Shown: piece by piece, positions 11,680 through 24,255 of the stretch
Layout: every line of letters begins with the position of its first letter
Numbering within the stretch: the stretch's first letter is position 1
DNA from: Paramecium tetraurelia
Taxonomy: Eukaryota > Ciliophora > Oligohymenophorea > Peniculida > Parameciidae
NCBI RefSeq assembly: GCF_000165425.1
Contig: NW_001799627.1
Coordinates: 294,272 to 358,271 of the forward strand
Length of the DNA stretch: 64,000 bases
Direction of reading: 5' to 3'
Notes under the pieces: generated by a model
Databases searched by the model: none
The model's input: only the letters and a program-made list of their open reading frames with translations
What the model was told of the DNA's origin: nothing
Position numbers and translations under genes: made by a program

Positions 11680-13320
11680 TTAAACTTTATTTAATATTTA
11701 ATTGAAGGTTAACGAAAAAAATATTTGAAAGAAATACCAAATAAACGCAGTTCTTAAGTTAATCCTATTAATTAAACTAACTCTAAACTTCAAAACTAAG
11801 ATCAAACTAAACATCTATTTAGAAAATCACTTTAATAGAAGTTAATTTACAGTACTATTTTAAATAAAAATAGTCAAACATTTATAACAAAAAAAGTAAA
11901 ATTAAATTAATGCTGTCTTCTTCCATTAAGTAAATTCTATAACTTTCTATTATTGATTAAAGGGATGGGAAGGTAATACAGAATTTCAAAATTAGGAATT
12001 CCTCATAGTGAACCGTTTGTGTAATAATTCATAAATTTTTTCCCTTAATAGTATATATATTTTAGACAAATACTTAATCTCATGAACGAATTTAAAATTA
12101 AGTAAAATATCAATTTTTTTGGAGTAGATTGCTCTCTCAATAATGTATTTAAATTGGAATATATATATATTATAAATATGGAATAAGAATCTTAGTTCTT
12201 GATTATGTTTATTTGAGATTTTTGGATTTGTTGGCTTTGATGAGTAATATAGATATAATATTTTTCCTTATTTTAGTAGTTAATTGCAAACAATTATAAA
12301 TATTTAATTTTATATGATTCTCCAAATAGTGTAGGTAGACTAAAAATCATAAATTCTCATAGAGCTAATACTTAATACATAACTTGAAATTTATGAAATT
12401 ATGTTCAACATATAAGGCTTATAAATCAATTCATAGTACAATAACAATATCATTCTGATTGAGTCTATGGATTAGGGGAGGGAGGCATTTCTTTTAATCT
12501 TCGACTGAGAATTGGATTTTTAAAAGGATTTAAATATGACGATTAACTTGCTCTTTGCTTCAAGATTACACTGCAGTCTTATGATAGTCTAACTTGAGCT
12601 ACTACTTATTATAATTCTCCATTATTTCTTGATTTTTTCTATTTCTAAGAAGCACAGGTTCCCATATAAAATATTTATATTAAAGAAGATTTTTCAAACT
12701 TTTATATATATTGGTATTAAATTTTACTTTTTATTCATTCAGACTCTGAAGTTACATGATATAAAATATTCAATAATTTTTATTAATAATTATTACTTTT
12801 ACATTAGGCAAAACATTTAAAGGGAGAATACTTTATTTTTAAATTGCTTGCTTATAAAATATGGATGGTGATTTAAGAGAAACTTTCTCTATTCCCTTGT
12901 GGTTTCATTTTGAATAAACAATATTAGAATCTTTGTTACTACTTTTGAAAATTGCTCTATAAATTATTAGTGTTACTTTATGAATTGAAAAAAATGATAT
13001 TTAATTAAATCAAAAGAAGATTAGATTCTTTCTATTATTAATTTTAATACTAGATGGTTGTGTTTTAAGGGAGAAAAAGATCTCAACTTTTTAAAATATA
13101 TTATTTCCTGACTATAAAGGTTAATCAAGCTGCTGATTTTCATCACAATCAATTCTCATTTCTTTCTAATTCATTCATTGGATTAGATTAAGTTATAAAA
13201 ATATATGTGATCAAATTATTGAAAATATATATTTCAACAATCACAGTCATTCATTAAGGTCAGAATACAATCTAAAACTTATTATATATAGCCATATTAT
13301 ATATTGGTTTTATAATAGCA
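11680..13320. other. gene-poor AT-rich stretch
   Basis: No gene with convincing protein sequence was found here. A minus-strand frame is free of TGA from about 12570 to 11986 (roughly 190 codons), but its composition (Ile/Tyr/Lys/Asn) is what AT-rich DNA gives by chance and it lacks a clear domain. There is a short AT dinucleotide run near 12163-12176. Confidence 0.5.
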
Positions 13321-13880
13321 TCATATTATAACCAGTTTAGACGTATCATTATGTTTTTGTTGATTAATCATCACTATAAATTCCTCTATTATGTGTTGCA
13401 TCCTATCAACATCGATCTCACTTGTCTTTATTTTAGTCAAGCTAGTAGTCTCCAAAACCCTTTTTACAAACGCTACCACTTTTGAAAACATGATTCTTCC
13501 TAAAATTGATAAATCTATTTTCTAATTGTTATAGATAAAATTTTGCCAAACAGATTCTCCTATTCCTACAAATTCAATATTGGGTATAATTTTTAATGCT
13601 ACGAAATTTTATGATTCTAAAGTGCCTCTTCTCTAACTTTTCAAGATTTCATACAATTCCGCAATTTTAATAAAATAAACAATTAATGTTATAACTTCCC
13701 TGAACCATACCACTTTTAGTAATTCTACCTTCTATCTAGCCTTCAGACAGACTCAAAGAGAAGCAAGCAATTTTAGACTCATAAAACAATTTTCCGAATT
13801 AAAGTTTCTATTGATAACTAAGAAGCTTTTTTGATTAATTTATACCTTTCTATATAATTAAAACTAAATGTTCTGCGAAA
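13321..13880 (-). pseudogene. helical protein remnant with premature TGA
   Basis: From 13752 down to TGA at 13321, 143 codons read as a clearly protein-like helical sequence, with segments such as KARQKVELLKVVWFREV, RRGTLESQNFVALK and TSEIDVDRMQHIIEEF. The same frame continues upstream to about 13880 through a TGA at 13753..13755, so the likely start lies beyond an in-frame stop. It looks like a gene disabled by one stop codon, or a 3' fragment. No family is recognised. Confidence 0.5.
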
Positions 13881-13904
13881 ATTCATATTCCATTGCACGA
13901 GAAT

Positions 13905-15431
13905 TAGTAAATTTAAAGTATTGTGATGTAATTTCTAAAACCTTGAAAATCTTTTTTTTATTAAATGTTTTTATGTTATATACTTTATTCATTCATTAAT
14001 AAAATTCTTTAATTTTATGGAAGATTTTAGCAATGATGATATCAATTACTTTATTGCAAAGTTAAGTGAAGACTGTTCAAAATCATTTTTTGATAACTAT
14101 TAAAATGATTCCTAACTTTTGGGAATAAAATGTATTTAATTACACGTATCATTTAGTGGATGAATAGTTAATAAAATCTATTAGAGACAAAGAAGAGATG
14201 ATGAAAAAAATGTTTGATTTACTAAGTATTTGGATATGACAAATTTAGATTACATTTTTAAAAAATAGTAAAAAATTCTTACCGATTATGAAGATCTGAA
14301 AATTTAAGGTTAGCACAATCTTTTGGTTTTGAAATAAGAAATATAATAAAATCAATATTAAATAGAACAATTATAAGTATATTGATTTTAAATTCTAGAC
14401 TTTGAATGAGGAAAATTAGGAAAAAAATTAGCAATTTCTTGACTAGATAGAAGAATTAGAAAATTAGTTACAACAAAAGAAATCTGAAATTTTATAAATC
14501 AAAAAAAATGAAGGAAGAATAAGCCAAAATCATTAAGTATTTTAATCCAAATTAATTTAAAAGGTTCATGAAATCAAATTTCAAGAACAAAAAGAGTAAT
14601 TATAGAGTCTCTAAGCTAAAGTACAATAGCTTGAAAAAAATAACAGTAGGTTTAAAAGCGAAGCATAGCCTCATTTAATNNNNNNNNNNNNNNNNNNNNN
14701 NNNNNNNNNNNNNNNNNNNNNNNNNNNNNNNNNNNNNNNNNNNNNNNNNNNNNNNNNNNNNNNNNNNNNNNNNNNNNNNNNNNNNNNNNNNNNNNNNNNN
14801 NNNNNNNNNNNNNNNNNNNNNNNNNNNNNGGACCATGAATCTGCCGAAACTGCACATAGATAAAGTAAATATATAAAATAATTTAGTGTAAAAATAATAT
14901 GATTAACAACTTTATTAAATAAACCTCAATTAAATTCTAAATATTTCTGATACTGATTTAATTTTTACCAGAGCAGGAAGCAATGCAAGTGTATCTAAAA
15001 AAAAGGATATCCCTATTGAATAAACAGATCAAAGCTTAAAGACTGCCTATATGTCAGAATAAAACACTTCCGACATATTATAAAAGACTCTCCTTTAAGT
15101 AAATGAATCTGAATTATAATTGAAAAAAATTTAAGATGAGAATTTTAAATTTAAATTAGAAATTGAAGAACAAAAAAAAAATATTGATTTGTTAAATTTT
15201 AAAAATAAGGAACTTGAAAATTAAAATAGTAAAGAGAAAATTGAAATGATTGAACAATTAAAATTATTGGATTAATATAAAATAAAGGTCCTTAAAAGTG
15301 AGGAGTAATTGAATCTTATGAACGAAAAAGTAAATATTTTGTAAGAAACTGTGGATGAATAGTTTAAGGATATCAAAAATCTCAATGAAAAAAATATTCA
15401 ATAAATTAAATTAATAGATGATTAACCCAAA
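13905..15431 (+). pseudogene. truncated copy of the coiled-coil gene (segmental duplicate)
   Basis: Near-identical to 17944..20270 downstream, offset about 4,039 bp before the gap. It carries the same leader, the ATG at 14017 and the same first introns. It is interrupted by 140 N (14690..14829) where the intact copy has 906 bp. Just before the gap it lacks one C present in the other copy. After the gap it lacks a 33-bp block present at about 19826-19858. Similarity stops abruptly near 15431, so the C-terminal two-thirds is missing. It is either a real truncated duplicate or a misassembled allele or paralogue. Confidence 0.75.
14690..14829. other. assembly gap (140 N)
   Basis: An uninterrupted run of N. 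Its flanks match positions 18719 and 19626 of the downstream copy, which are about 906 bp apart, so the gap size does not equal the expected missing sequence. Confidence 0.99.
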
Positions 15432-17545
15432 AACACACAATTTACAAAGCAAATAGAAATAAGTCTTTACTAATAGTCTAATATTGAAAAAAAGAAATTA
15501 AATTTAGAATTATTAAAATAGAAAAATTTGATAATGTATACTTAAGGTTGCATAAAGAATTAATAAAAGCAATAAATAGAGAGAGAGGAAGTTTGAGTTT
15601 TTTATAATTAATCAATATTTTACTTAATATTTGTATATTTGACATGTCTGTTATTGATATCATTTGATAAAAATATTAATTTTGAGAATAATTTTAGAAT
15701 ACTTTTAAGTAGTTGAGATAAACTTTAGATTCCATCTATGTCAATTAGATTAACAAAAGAAATCGTTTGAAGTCCTCATTTAATAGTAAAGATTACAATA
15801 ATCACGGCTTTTTATTATTTCATCAAATTTTTATATGATACTGTATTTATATATTTTTTGTATGTTTGATTCTAACTTGTAATGATAGCCCAGGTTAATC
15901 AAGATTATAACTTGCTTTTAAAAGCGATCTATAGATCTTGTGCTTGAAAAAGTATTATTCGATCAGACAAAACATTCCATAACCCCTTAATTATATGTTT
16001 CCTGTTCATTATAGTTCATAACTAGAAAAATGTATCATTAATAGAATGCCACATTTTTTATATCACTTCATAATCTTTTATCTATGTGTAACAATAATAT
16101 TTAATTACTTTCTCCTCACTAAGAAAATAATTAAATATGGAATTTCTGAATCTAATCTAAAATGAAACTACATTATAGTTATTTTACATTAGCTCTTCAC
16201 TCTCATATAACTGAATTTTTATTCTTAAATAAATAGAGAATCTTGCCTTGATATTCTAATCATAATATAACATTTTAAGAATAAGCCATCATATATTATA
16301 AATTCATAGCAACTATTAAAATTTAAAAAAAGAAATAAAATATGGATAGAAATTTAATAAAATTTTTTACAATATTTAACTTATATATAATAGACAGATA
16401 GAAAGATCTCCTTCGAATTTACAAAAAAAATCTTCAATTGAACATTAAAAATGTTGACTTATAGTTTGTACCCCAGAGAAAATACTGAATTTATTTGGAT
16501 TATTAATTAAATTTGTTTTAATTTCAACAAAAATTGCCATCAATCTGATAGGTACAAAACTAATGACAGATTTATTGATATACTTTATTCCTTAATTTTC
16601 TTTTTCTATCATTATTTTCTGGTTTAAATTCTTGTATGATTAATATAATTTTCATTTATTATGTTTCTTACACTTTTTTGGCTTCAAATAGCCTAAATGT
16701 CTTAGAGCATAACCTCAATGTATTGAATTGTAAACATTTTAAAGAATTCCATTAGTTTCAATTAAATTCTTTGGGACATACTTAATTTTTTAATACTGAA
16801 AGTGGATATCCATTTATTAAGGCTGAGGGTTTGACCATATTAGTTAAACACTGTTTATTAGGTAGATATTCTAATTGGAATCTCAACTATTTTCTGGTTC
16901 AAATTTAATCCAATTATGCATCACTCATTTTAATTTAATTGTAGATTTTATATGTAAAATTTATCTTATTGTTATTAAATTGCAAGTTTTTTCAACTGCT
17001 GCTCTAAGAATGCAATCACACTAGGTGCAATTTGAATTGAATTCTGGAAGATACTAGCACTACAGAAGTAATATAGAATAATAAGATAAAGTGCCATGCT
17101 CTTTCCTTTAAGTTAAATTTATAAAAAAAATATATAGGTAAGAATAACCTCCATATGATATTTATCTCAATCAATCTAATTCTCCAAATTTATATCAAGT
17201 TTGATTATTTTATCTTAATTTAAAACTTGTTGATTAAATGGCAAAAATATCATAAAACATTGTTATTTTCAGCAACTAAACAATAATATGATTATAGGAA
17301 ATTATTAGGCTATTAAAAATAGGCTTAACTTTATCAATATATATGAAATTAATTGTTAGTTCTTCATATCCTTTATACAGGTTATCATGATTATAATAAA
17401 GCAATTTATTAATTCTTCCCCTATTAACTATCTTTAAATACTGGAAGCTTAAGGTATGATTTTGAGTTACAAACATTGTTGACTATTATAAAAAAATTGT
17501 GTTACAAATGATACTGCGCATTTATTATTTTAATCAATATATTTA
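15432..17545. other. gene-poor AT-rich stretch
   Basis: Starts where the duplicate loses similarity. A short plus-strand tail to about 15600 is still Lys/Glu/Gln-rich and coiled-coil-like but not homologous to the intact copy. Beyond that I see only short open frames rich in Ile, Leu, Phe and Tyr and no recognisable protein, RNA or repeat. Confidence 0.5.
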
Positions 17546-17806
17546 TCAAATCTCGGGAGTCTTAGTGGTCAAACGAAATTTTAACAATTTTAATCCAAAG
17601 AACTTCTTTCTATATTGACTTCGCTTTATGAACATGTGTATTTTTTCTTTAGAATTCTTCTGAAAGGACTTGCTGAAATCATAGTATATAAAAAATACTT
17701 TAGTTGTCAGAAACATCAAGGAACAAATTAATAATAATATAGGAGAGTATAAATTATGGTGGATGAATGTAGTTTCATTAATGAAACATTTTAGAGTCGA
17801 ATGCAT
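17546..17806 (-). CDS. possible small membrane protein
   Basis: A clean 86-residue frame from ATG 17806 to TGA 17546 without any TAA/TAG codon. Residues about 20-42 are strongly hydrophobic (SPILLLICSLMFLTT) and could span a membrane. The tail is basic. It sits in an otherwise gene-poor interval just upstream of the duplicated block. No family is recognised, and it may be a fragment. Confidence 0.3.
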   Translation of the reverse strand: MHSTLKCFINETTFIHHNLYSPILLLICSLMFLTTKVFFIYYDFSKSFQKNSKEKIHMFIKRSQYRKKFFGLKLLKFRLTTKTPEI

Positions 17807-17943
17807 TAATTTCTAAACATAATTCATGAAACTAAAATCTTTTAATAACTAGGCAACTTTTTGACCAATTTACAATTTCTTTCAATAATTATAACTCAAT
17901 GTTTTGCATATCTAATCAAAATTCATATTTCAAAAGTGAAAAA

Positions 17944-20270
17944 TAGTAAATTTAAAGTATTGTGATGTAATTTCTAAAACCTTGAAAATCTTTTCTTTAT
18001 TAAATGTTTTTATGTTATATACTTTATTCATTCATTAATAAAATTCTTTAATTTTATGGAAGATTTTAGCAATGATGATATCAATTACTTTATTGCAAAG
18101 TTAAGTGAAGACTGTTCAAAATCATTTTTTGATAACTATTAAGATGATTCCTAACTTTTGGGAATGAGATGTATTTGATTACACGTATCATTTAGTGGAT
18201 GAATAGTTAATAAAATATATTAGAGACAAAGAAGAGATGATGAAAACAATGTTTGATTTATTAAGTATTTGGATATGACAAATTTAGATTACATTTTTAA
18301 AAAATAGTAAAAAATTCTTGCTGATTATGAAGATCTGAAAATTTAAGGTGAGCACAATCTTTTGGTTTTGAAATAAGAAATATAATAAAATCAATATTAA
18401 ATAGAACAATTATAAGTATATTGATTTTAAATTCTAGACTTTGAATGAGGAAAATTAGGAAAAAAATTAGCAATTTCTTGACTAGATAGAAGAATTAGAA
18501 AATTAGTTACAACAAAAGAAATCTGAAATTTTATAAATCAAAAAAAATGAAGGAAGAATAAGCCAAAATCATTAAGTATTTTAATCCAAATTAATTTAAA
18601 AGGTTCATGAAATCAAATTTCAAGAACAAAAAGAGTAATTATAGAGTCTCTAAGCTAAAGTACAATAGCTTGAAAAAAATAACAGTAGGTTTAAAAGCGA
18701 AGCCATAGCCTCATTTAATTTATTGAGATAATACGAAATGAAATAAAAGGATTATGAAGATAAAATTGAAATTTTAGAATTGCAATTAAAAAGTATTCAA
18801 TTTATTTAGATTAGGTAATTAAAGAGAAAAAGAGATATTGTCTAAATAATATGAGGAACTATTCAAGAATTAACAATCGGAAATTATTACGTCTACTTAA
18901 ATTGACATAACTAACAACTTTACTCACAACTCTCCTCAAAAATCAACTCGAAAGAATAGTAATTATTCGACCTATAATGATCATCAAACGATTAAAAGGT
19001 TAAGGGGATAGGGTGGTTATTAGAATTAGCCAAAATTAGAATAAATCTAAAAATAAATAAATAATATCCCTGAGTCTGAGAGCGAATCTGAAGATGACAA
19101 TTAATTAAATAGTGGAAAAACTTTAAAATAGGAAAAGAACGAAAAAAAAAACATTTAAAAAGAGTTGAATAATCTAAAAATAAAAATTGAAGAGTTAGAA
19201 AAATAAAAGGCAGAAATGGAAAAAGAATTGTCTTAAAATAAAGAAATGATCTCAAATTAAGACACCAAAATTAGATAGTTAGAAACAAATTAAAAAAAGA
19301 TGAATCTAAAATCAAATTAGTTGGAGAAAAAGGTTATAAATTTAACAGAAGGTAAACTTAATTATTACTTTTAGAGAAAAATGCCTTAGAAGATTCTTAC
19401 AAGTAAGAAAAATCATTAGAATAAGATTAATTAAAGAAATAGAGTGAAGATTTTATGATGAAGATAAAATTTTTATAAAATGAGAATTAATAACAAGCAT
19501 CATAACTAAAGGAATTAAACTAATATCGAAATAAATATTATGAACTATGTTTATGTAATCGCTTATTATAAATAGATTTTTTCAGAAAATCTGAAAGAGG
19601 AAGACAAAATGGAAGCATTCCTGAGGGACCATGAATCTGCCGAAACTGCACATAGATAAAGTAAATATATAAAATAATTTAGTGTAAAAATAATATGATT
19701 AACAACTTTATTAAATAAACCTCAATTAAATTCTAAATATTTCTGATGCTGATTTGATTTTTACAAGAGCAAGAAGCAATGCAAGTGTATTTAAAAAAAA
19801 GGATATCCCTATTGAATAAACAGAAATTTTTAAAAAAAAGTTGAAAGAAAAACTAGATCAAAGCTTAAAGACTGCTCTTATGTCAGAATAAAACACTTCC
19901 GACATATTATAAAAGACTCTCCTTTAAGTAAATGAATATGAATTATAATTGAAAAAAATTTAAGATGAGAATTTTAAATTTAAATTAGAAATTGAAGAAC
20001 AAAAAAAAAATATTGATTTGTTAAATTTTAAAAATAAGGAGCTTGAAAATTAAAATAGTAAAGAGAAAATTGAAATGATTGAGCAATTAAAATTATTGGA
20101 TTAATATAAAATAAAGGTCCTTAAAAGTGAGGAGTAATTGAATCTTATGAACGAAAAAGTAAATAATTTGTAAGAAACTGTGGATGAATAGTTTAAGGAT
20201 ATCAAAAATCTCAATGAAAAAAATATTCAATAGATTAAATTAATGGATGATTAAGCCAAAATATATAAAT
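17944..20270 (+). repeat. segmental duplication, intact copy
   Basis: This block, including about 110 bp of 5' leader, is repeated at 13905..15431. The two copies differ by only scattered substitutions, one single-base indel and one 33-bp indel outside the gap. Such low divergence implies a recent event or an assembly artefact. Confidence 0.8.
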
Positions 20271-23200
20271 AAGAAATAGATAGATTAAATGATCGAAATG
20301 AAAATAAGTAATTAAAATTAGATCAAGCCTTAATAGAGATTTAACATATAACAACAGATTTTAAAATGGCAAAAATAAAGAGTGATAATGATATTAAAAA
20401 CCTAACTGAAAAAAATAATAAATTGTAAAATTAGTATGATGTAATTTTAAAATAAAAGGAATAACAAGAGTCAGAATTTAATAGTATTAATGATATTAAT
20501 TCTAAAATGGAATAAACCTTATAAGCTGTTATGAAAAAATATTCTGAAATTGAATAGAAATGTGCAAATTTAGAAAACGAAAAAAAATAAACTGAACACA
20601 GAGATAATAAAAGTCAAACAGAATTAGAAATTGAAAAAGAAAAATATTTTAAAAAGTAAATTGAGTTTGAAAGTTATAAAATTGAAGTTGAAAAATAAAA
20701 ATAAGAAAATTTAGTAATGTACAATCGTATTGAATAAGATAAAAATCAAACAATCGAAGTAAATAACTAGCTGATAACTGAGATTAATGGGTTAAAAATG
20801 AATGAGACTCAATTGAATGAATAAAAGGAATAATTGAATAAAAAGATCGAACAATTCATTAATTAGAATGAAGAGAATTAGCAAAAAATGCATTTATTAG
20901 AAGAAGAGAAGTAGAAAGAAAGTGAAAAGTTGAAACTCGAGTTGGAAGTGATAAAGAAGGAATCAGAGCATTAAGTTAACTCTCTCGAGAAAAGGCTTCA
21001 GGAGACCCAAACTAAATTTGAATCTCTTAACGAATAATATAAATAACTTTAACTTTCCTTGAGTGCTTCAAATTCAGATGCTCAAAAATCAATTGAAGAC
21101 TTGTAATTAAAATACAATCGTATTGAATAAGATAAAAATCAAACCATCGAAGTAAATAACTAGCTGATAACTGAGATTAATGGGTTAAAAATGAATGAGA
21201 CTCAATTGAATGAATAAAAGGAATAATTAAATAAAAAGATCGAACAATTAATTAATTAGAATGAAGAGTATTTGTAAAAAATACATTTACTAGAGGAAGA
21301 GAAGTAAAAAATACATTAACTACAAGAAGAGAAGTAAAAAAAAGTTCAAGAAATTGAAAAGTTGATACTCGAGTTGGAAGTGACAAAGAAAGAATAAGAG
21401 CATTAAATTAACTCTCTCAAGGAAAAGCTCTCAGTGAGTGAGAAAAGCCTTCAGGAGACCCAAACTAAATTTGAATCTCTTAACGAATAATATAAATAAC
21501 TTTAACTTTCTTTGAGTGCTTCAAATTCAGAAGCTGACAAATTATATTAAGAATTGTTACAAGAATAGCTTCAAAATGAGTAAAATCATTAAAGTGAGCT
21601 TAGTTTATTTAAGGATTAAATACAAGAACTCAATTAATAAATTGTTAAATACGAAAGCTAAAATTAAGAACTTAATTCGAATATATAATAACTTATACTC
21701 GCTTAAAATTTATCAAATTAACAGAATACTTAATAGTTCATCTAAGAATAATTATAAATAATTGTATTAGAATCAATTATTTAAAATATTTCGTTAGAGG
21801 CTGCTTCATAACAATCAAAATCTTTAAAGCAATTGAAAGATGATTAACAAATAATTTAAAACTTAAATTAAACTGTCGATTAATCATCTATAAGCTTATA
21901 AGCCTTACAAAAATTAAACCATGAACTTGATTAAGAATTACTAAGAGTTTAATCAATTTCAAAGGAAGAATCTAACATGATTTTATAGCTAAAAAATTAG
22001 CTTACTTTGAAGGATTAAGATATTAATTCAATCAAACTCTAATATCAATAATTTGAATAACAACAAAATAAAAGTTTGTAAGATTTAGAAGATCTAAGAA
22101 TTTTATTTGAGTAAATACAAAAAGAGAAGCTCCAACTTGAAATTCATTTAGCCGAATAACATTAGCTCGTTAAAGAGGCTCATACATAATAAAATATATA
22201 TTCTTAGTAATTAACAGAAAGTAAATTAGAAGTGTAAAATTTAAAACTACAAATTTCTATCATTGCAGAAAAAGATCAAGATTAAATTGTAGAAACCTAA
22301 AACTTAAAATAATAAATTGATTAGTTGGCTGAAGAAAAACTTTACTTTTAAGAATTAACAAAAACTTTCGAAGAAACCATTTAGAGAAAAGACGAAGAAA
22401 TAGAAGATATTAACAAGAGTCTTTAAGAGATTAGATAAACTTTAACATTAAAAACATATGAAATAGAGCAACTAGAATAAGATTTAAAAACTACTAAGGA
22501 GGAACTTGTTTTGCATCAACAAAATCTTTTTGATGAATAAAATTTGAGAGCCACATAAGACACTCAATTTAAAGTGTAACTTGAAAATTATATAAAATCA
22601 CAGCAAAGAAATTCTGAGGATATAGATCTTTAGGAAAATAAATTTGAATTACTTGAAAAGTTATAAGGACAAAAAATAGAATTTGATGTCAACATCTCAA
22701 CATAAAATGAAAAATTAAGAATATTTGAGTTATAGAATTTGGAATTGAGAAATGAATAATTCAAATACATAGAAAAAATAAACGAATTGTCCGAGATGAT
22801 TAATAGCGACAGTGTATTAAAAGAAATGCAAAAGTATAGAATTAATTAATTTTAGAAATTTCATTTCAGAAATATTAATCCTTTTAATTAAGTAATCTGA
22901 TGGATTGAAAATAATTAATTCAGAAGAAATAGAAAATTAATTATAAGATAATAATGATGACCTAGATAAACTGAAGTAATTTCTTTTTATATTTAAATAG
23001 AACTAGTACAATGATGTAAATCAATATTCTTAATCGTTAAATAGAATAAACAATTAATAATTTGAAGGATGTTTAGTTGAAGTTTGTATAGTCTACAGAG
23101 TAAATTTCTAAATTAGAATAATAATTAAAAGAAAGCTAAGAAAATTAGGCTAAAAATAAGTTATTAATAGAAAGCCTGATATTAAATATTTCAGGGTTAA

Positions 23201-23783
23201 ATGAAAAAATTGAAGGATATTAAAAGTCCTCTTCAGTTAATATTAATGATATTACTCAGTAGCAAGAAAAAGAAACGGATTTGTTGAAAAAAGATTATTA
23301 AAATAAGATTAATCGAATTTAAGAAGAATTACATAGAAGAGAATAAGATTTTAATGCTTTGAAGTAATTTTTACTTTTATTATCGTAGTGATTAGTATAA
23401 TTAGATGCTCTAAGATTAATTTAACAAAACTGAAGAATTAAATAATTTGAGGAAAAAATATGATGATATTATGAGTGATATAGACAGAATGACGCCAACT
23501 AGGTCACCTTCAAATTCTATCTCTTAAAAACCTAATCAAATAGATTAGTATTAATAATACTTCATACTTGTATTTTAAATTTATGATGTAGACTGCTCAA
23601 GCTGTTGCTTTAAGTAGCGACGATCCTATGGCTGCTGCAGAAATTAAATTAAAAAACTTCTATTAAGAAGCAAAAAATCGCAATTTACCGTTTCATCAAG
23701 TATTATTCTTTTTATTATTTAAGTGGCACATTTGGCTATAATTAAAACTTAAGGAAGAACTCTCTAAGAATAGAAAACGGTGA
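18056..23783 (+). CDS. giant coiled-coil protein (1,813 residues)
   Basis: Twelve introns (18171..18195, 18265..18287, 18416..18437, 18793..18814, 19352..19374, 19555..19585, 19661..19682, 22834..22855, 22976..23000, 23364..23388, 23570..23591, 23700..23723) give an exon sum of exactly 1,814 codons. After a ~40-residue acidic start the protein is almost wholly heptad-like Lys/Glu/Gln/Leu/Asn sequence, as in golgins or centrosome/basal-body fibre proteins. The last 45 residues are different: a short globular tail with ALSSDDPMAAAEIKLKNFY. Residues encoded by 20720-21540 are a tandem duplication. A structural or tethering role is inferred; no specific homologue is recognised. Confidence 0.85.
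20720..21540 (+). repeat. internal in-frame tandem duplication (period 393 bp)
   Basis: The unit starting TACAATCGTATTGAATAAG at 20720 recurs at 21113, 393 bp later (131 codons). The second unit carries an additional block of about 60 bp with a short GAGAAGTAAAAAA-type repeat. Nucleotide identity is very high and the frame is kept, so this is a recent expansion of the coiled coil. Confidence 0.8.
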
Positions 23784-24255
23784 ATGTAATAAATAATAAA
23801 TTTATGTTTATTTAATTTATCATCCTTATAACAATCTCTTAAGAATTTAATTTTTGATTAAATTCAGCTAAGGTTTATAACTTAGGCATTTAATATAAAA
23901 GAATAAGTTTCTGTGTTAACAAGAAATAGAGAGAATTTATCATTAAGAAGATTTCTAAACATCTTCAAAAAATAAGTAAACAAATAAACACACATAATAG
24001 AATTCAAGTTATTAATTACTTTATATTATATCACGATGGAGAAAGCAATTAAGATTGAAAGAATAAACTACCGCCAATAGATAAACAATTGAGAACAAAC
24101 AAAAAATGAAAACGCAAAATGAAATTGAGAAAGGATGTTGTGACTCCATAGTCAAATTTAGAAAATTTGACCAGTGAAAAGCAATAGGGGATTGGACTAA
24201 TTCAAATTATGAAAATATTCGAATAAAAGTTAATTACTCTAAAGATAAACTAATT
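23784..24255. other. convergent intergenic region
   Basis: Lies between the 3' ends of the coiled-coil gene (plus) and the kinase gene (minus). Short open frames exist on both strands: a plus-strand ATG at 24036 and a minus-strand hydrophobic frame of about 69 codons starting near 24155. None has support beyond openness, and I call no gene. Confidence 0.5.

Noticed and set aside
14652-14857. Minus-strand frames across the N run
   Set aside because: They consist mostly of unknown bases and reflect the assembly gap only.
23583-23783. Separate 58-residue gene starting MMQTAQ
   Set aside because: An intron at 23570..23591 joins this exon in phase to the coiled-coil gene, whose total then divides exactly by three.
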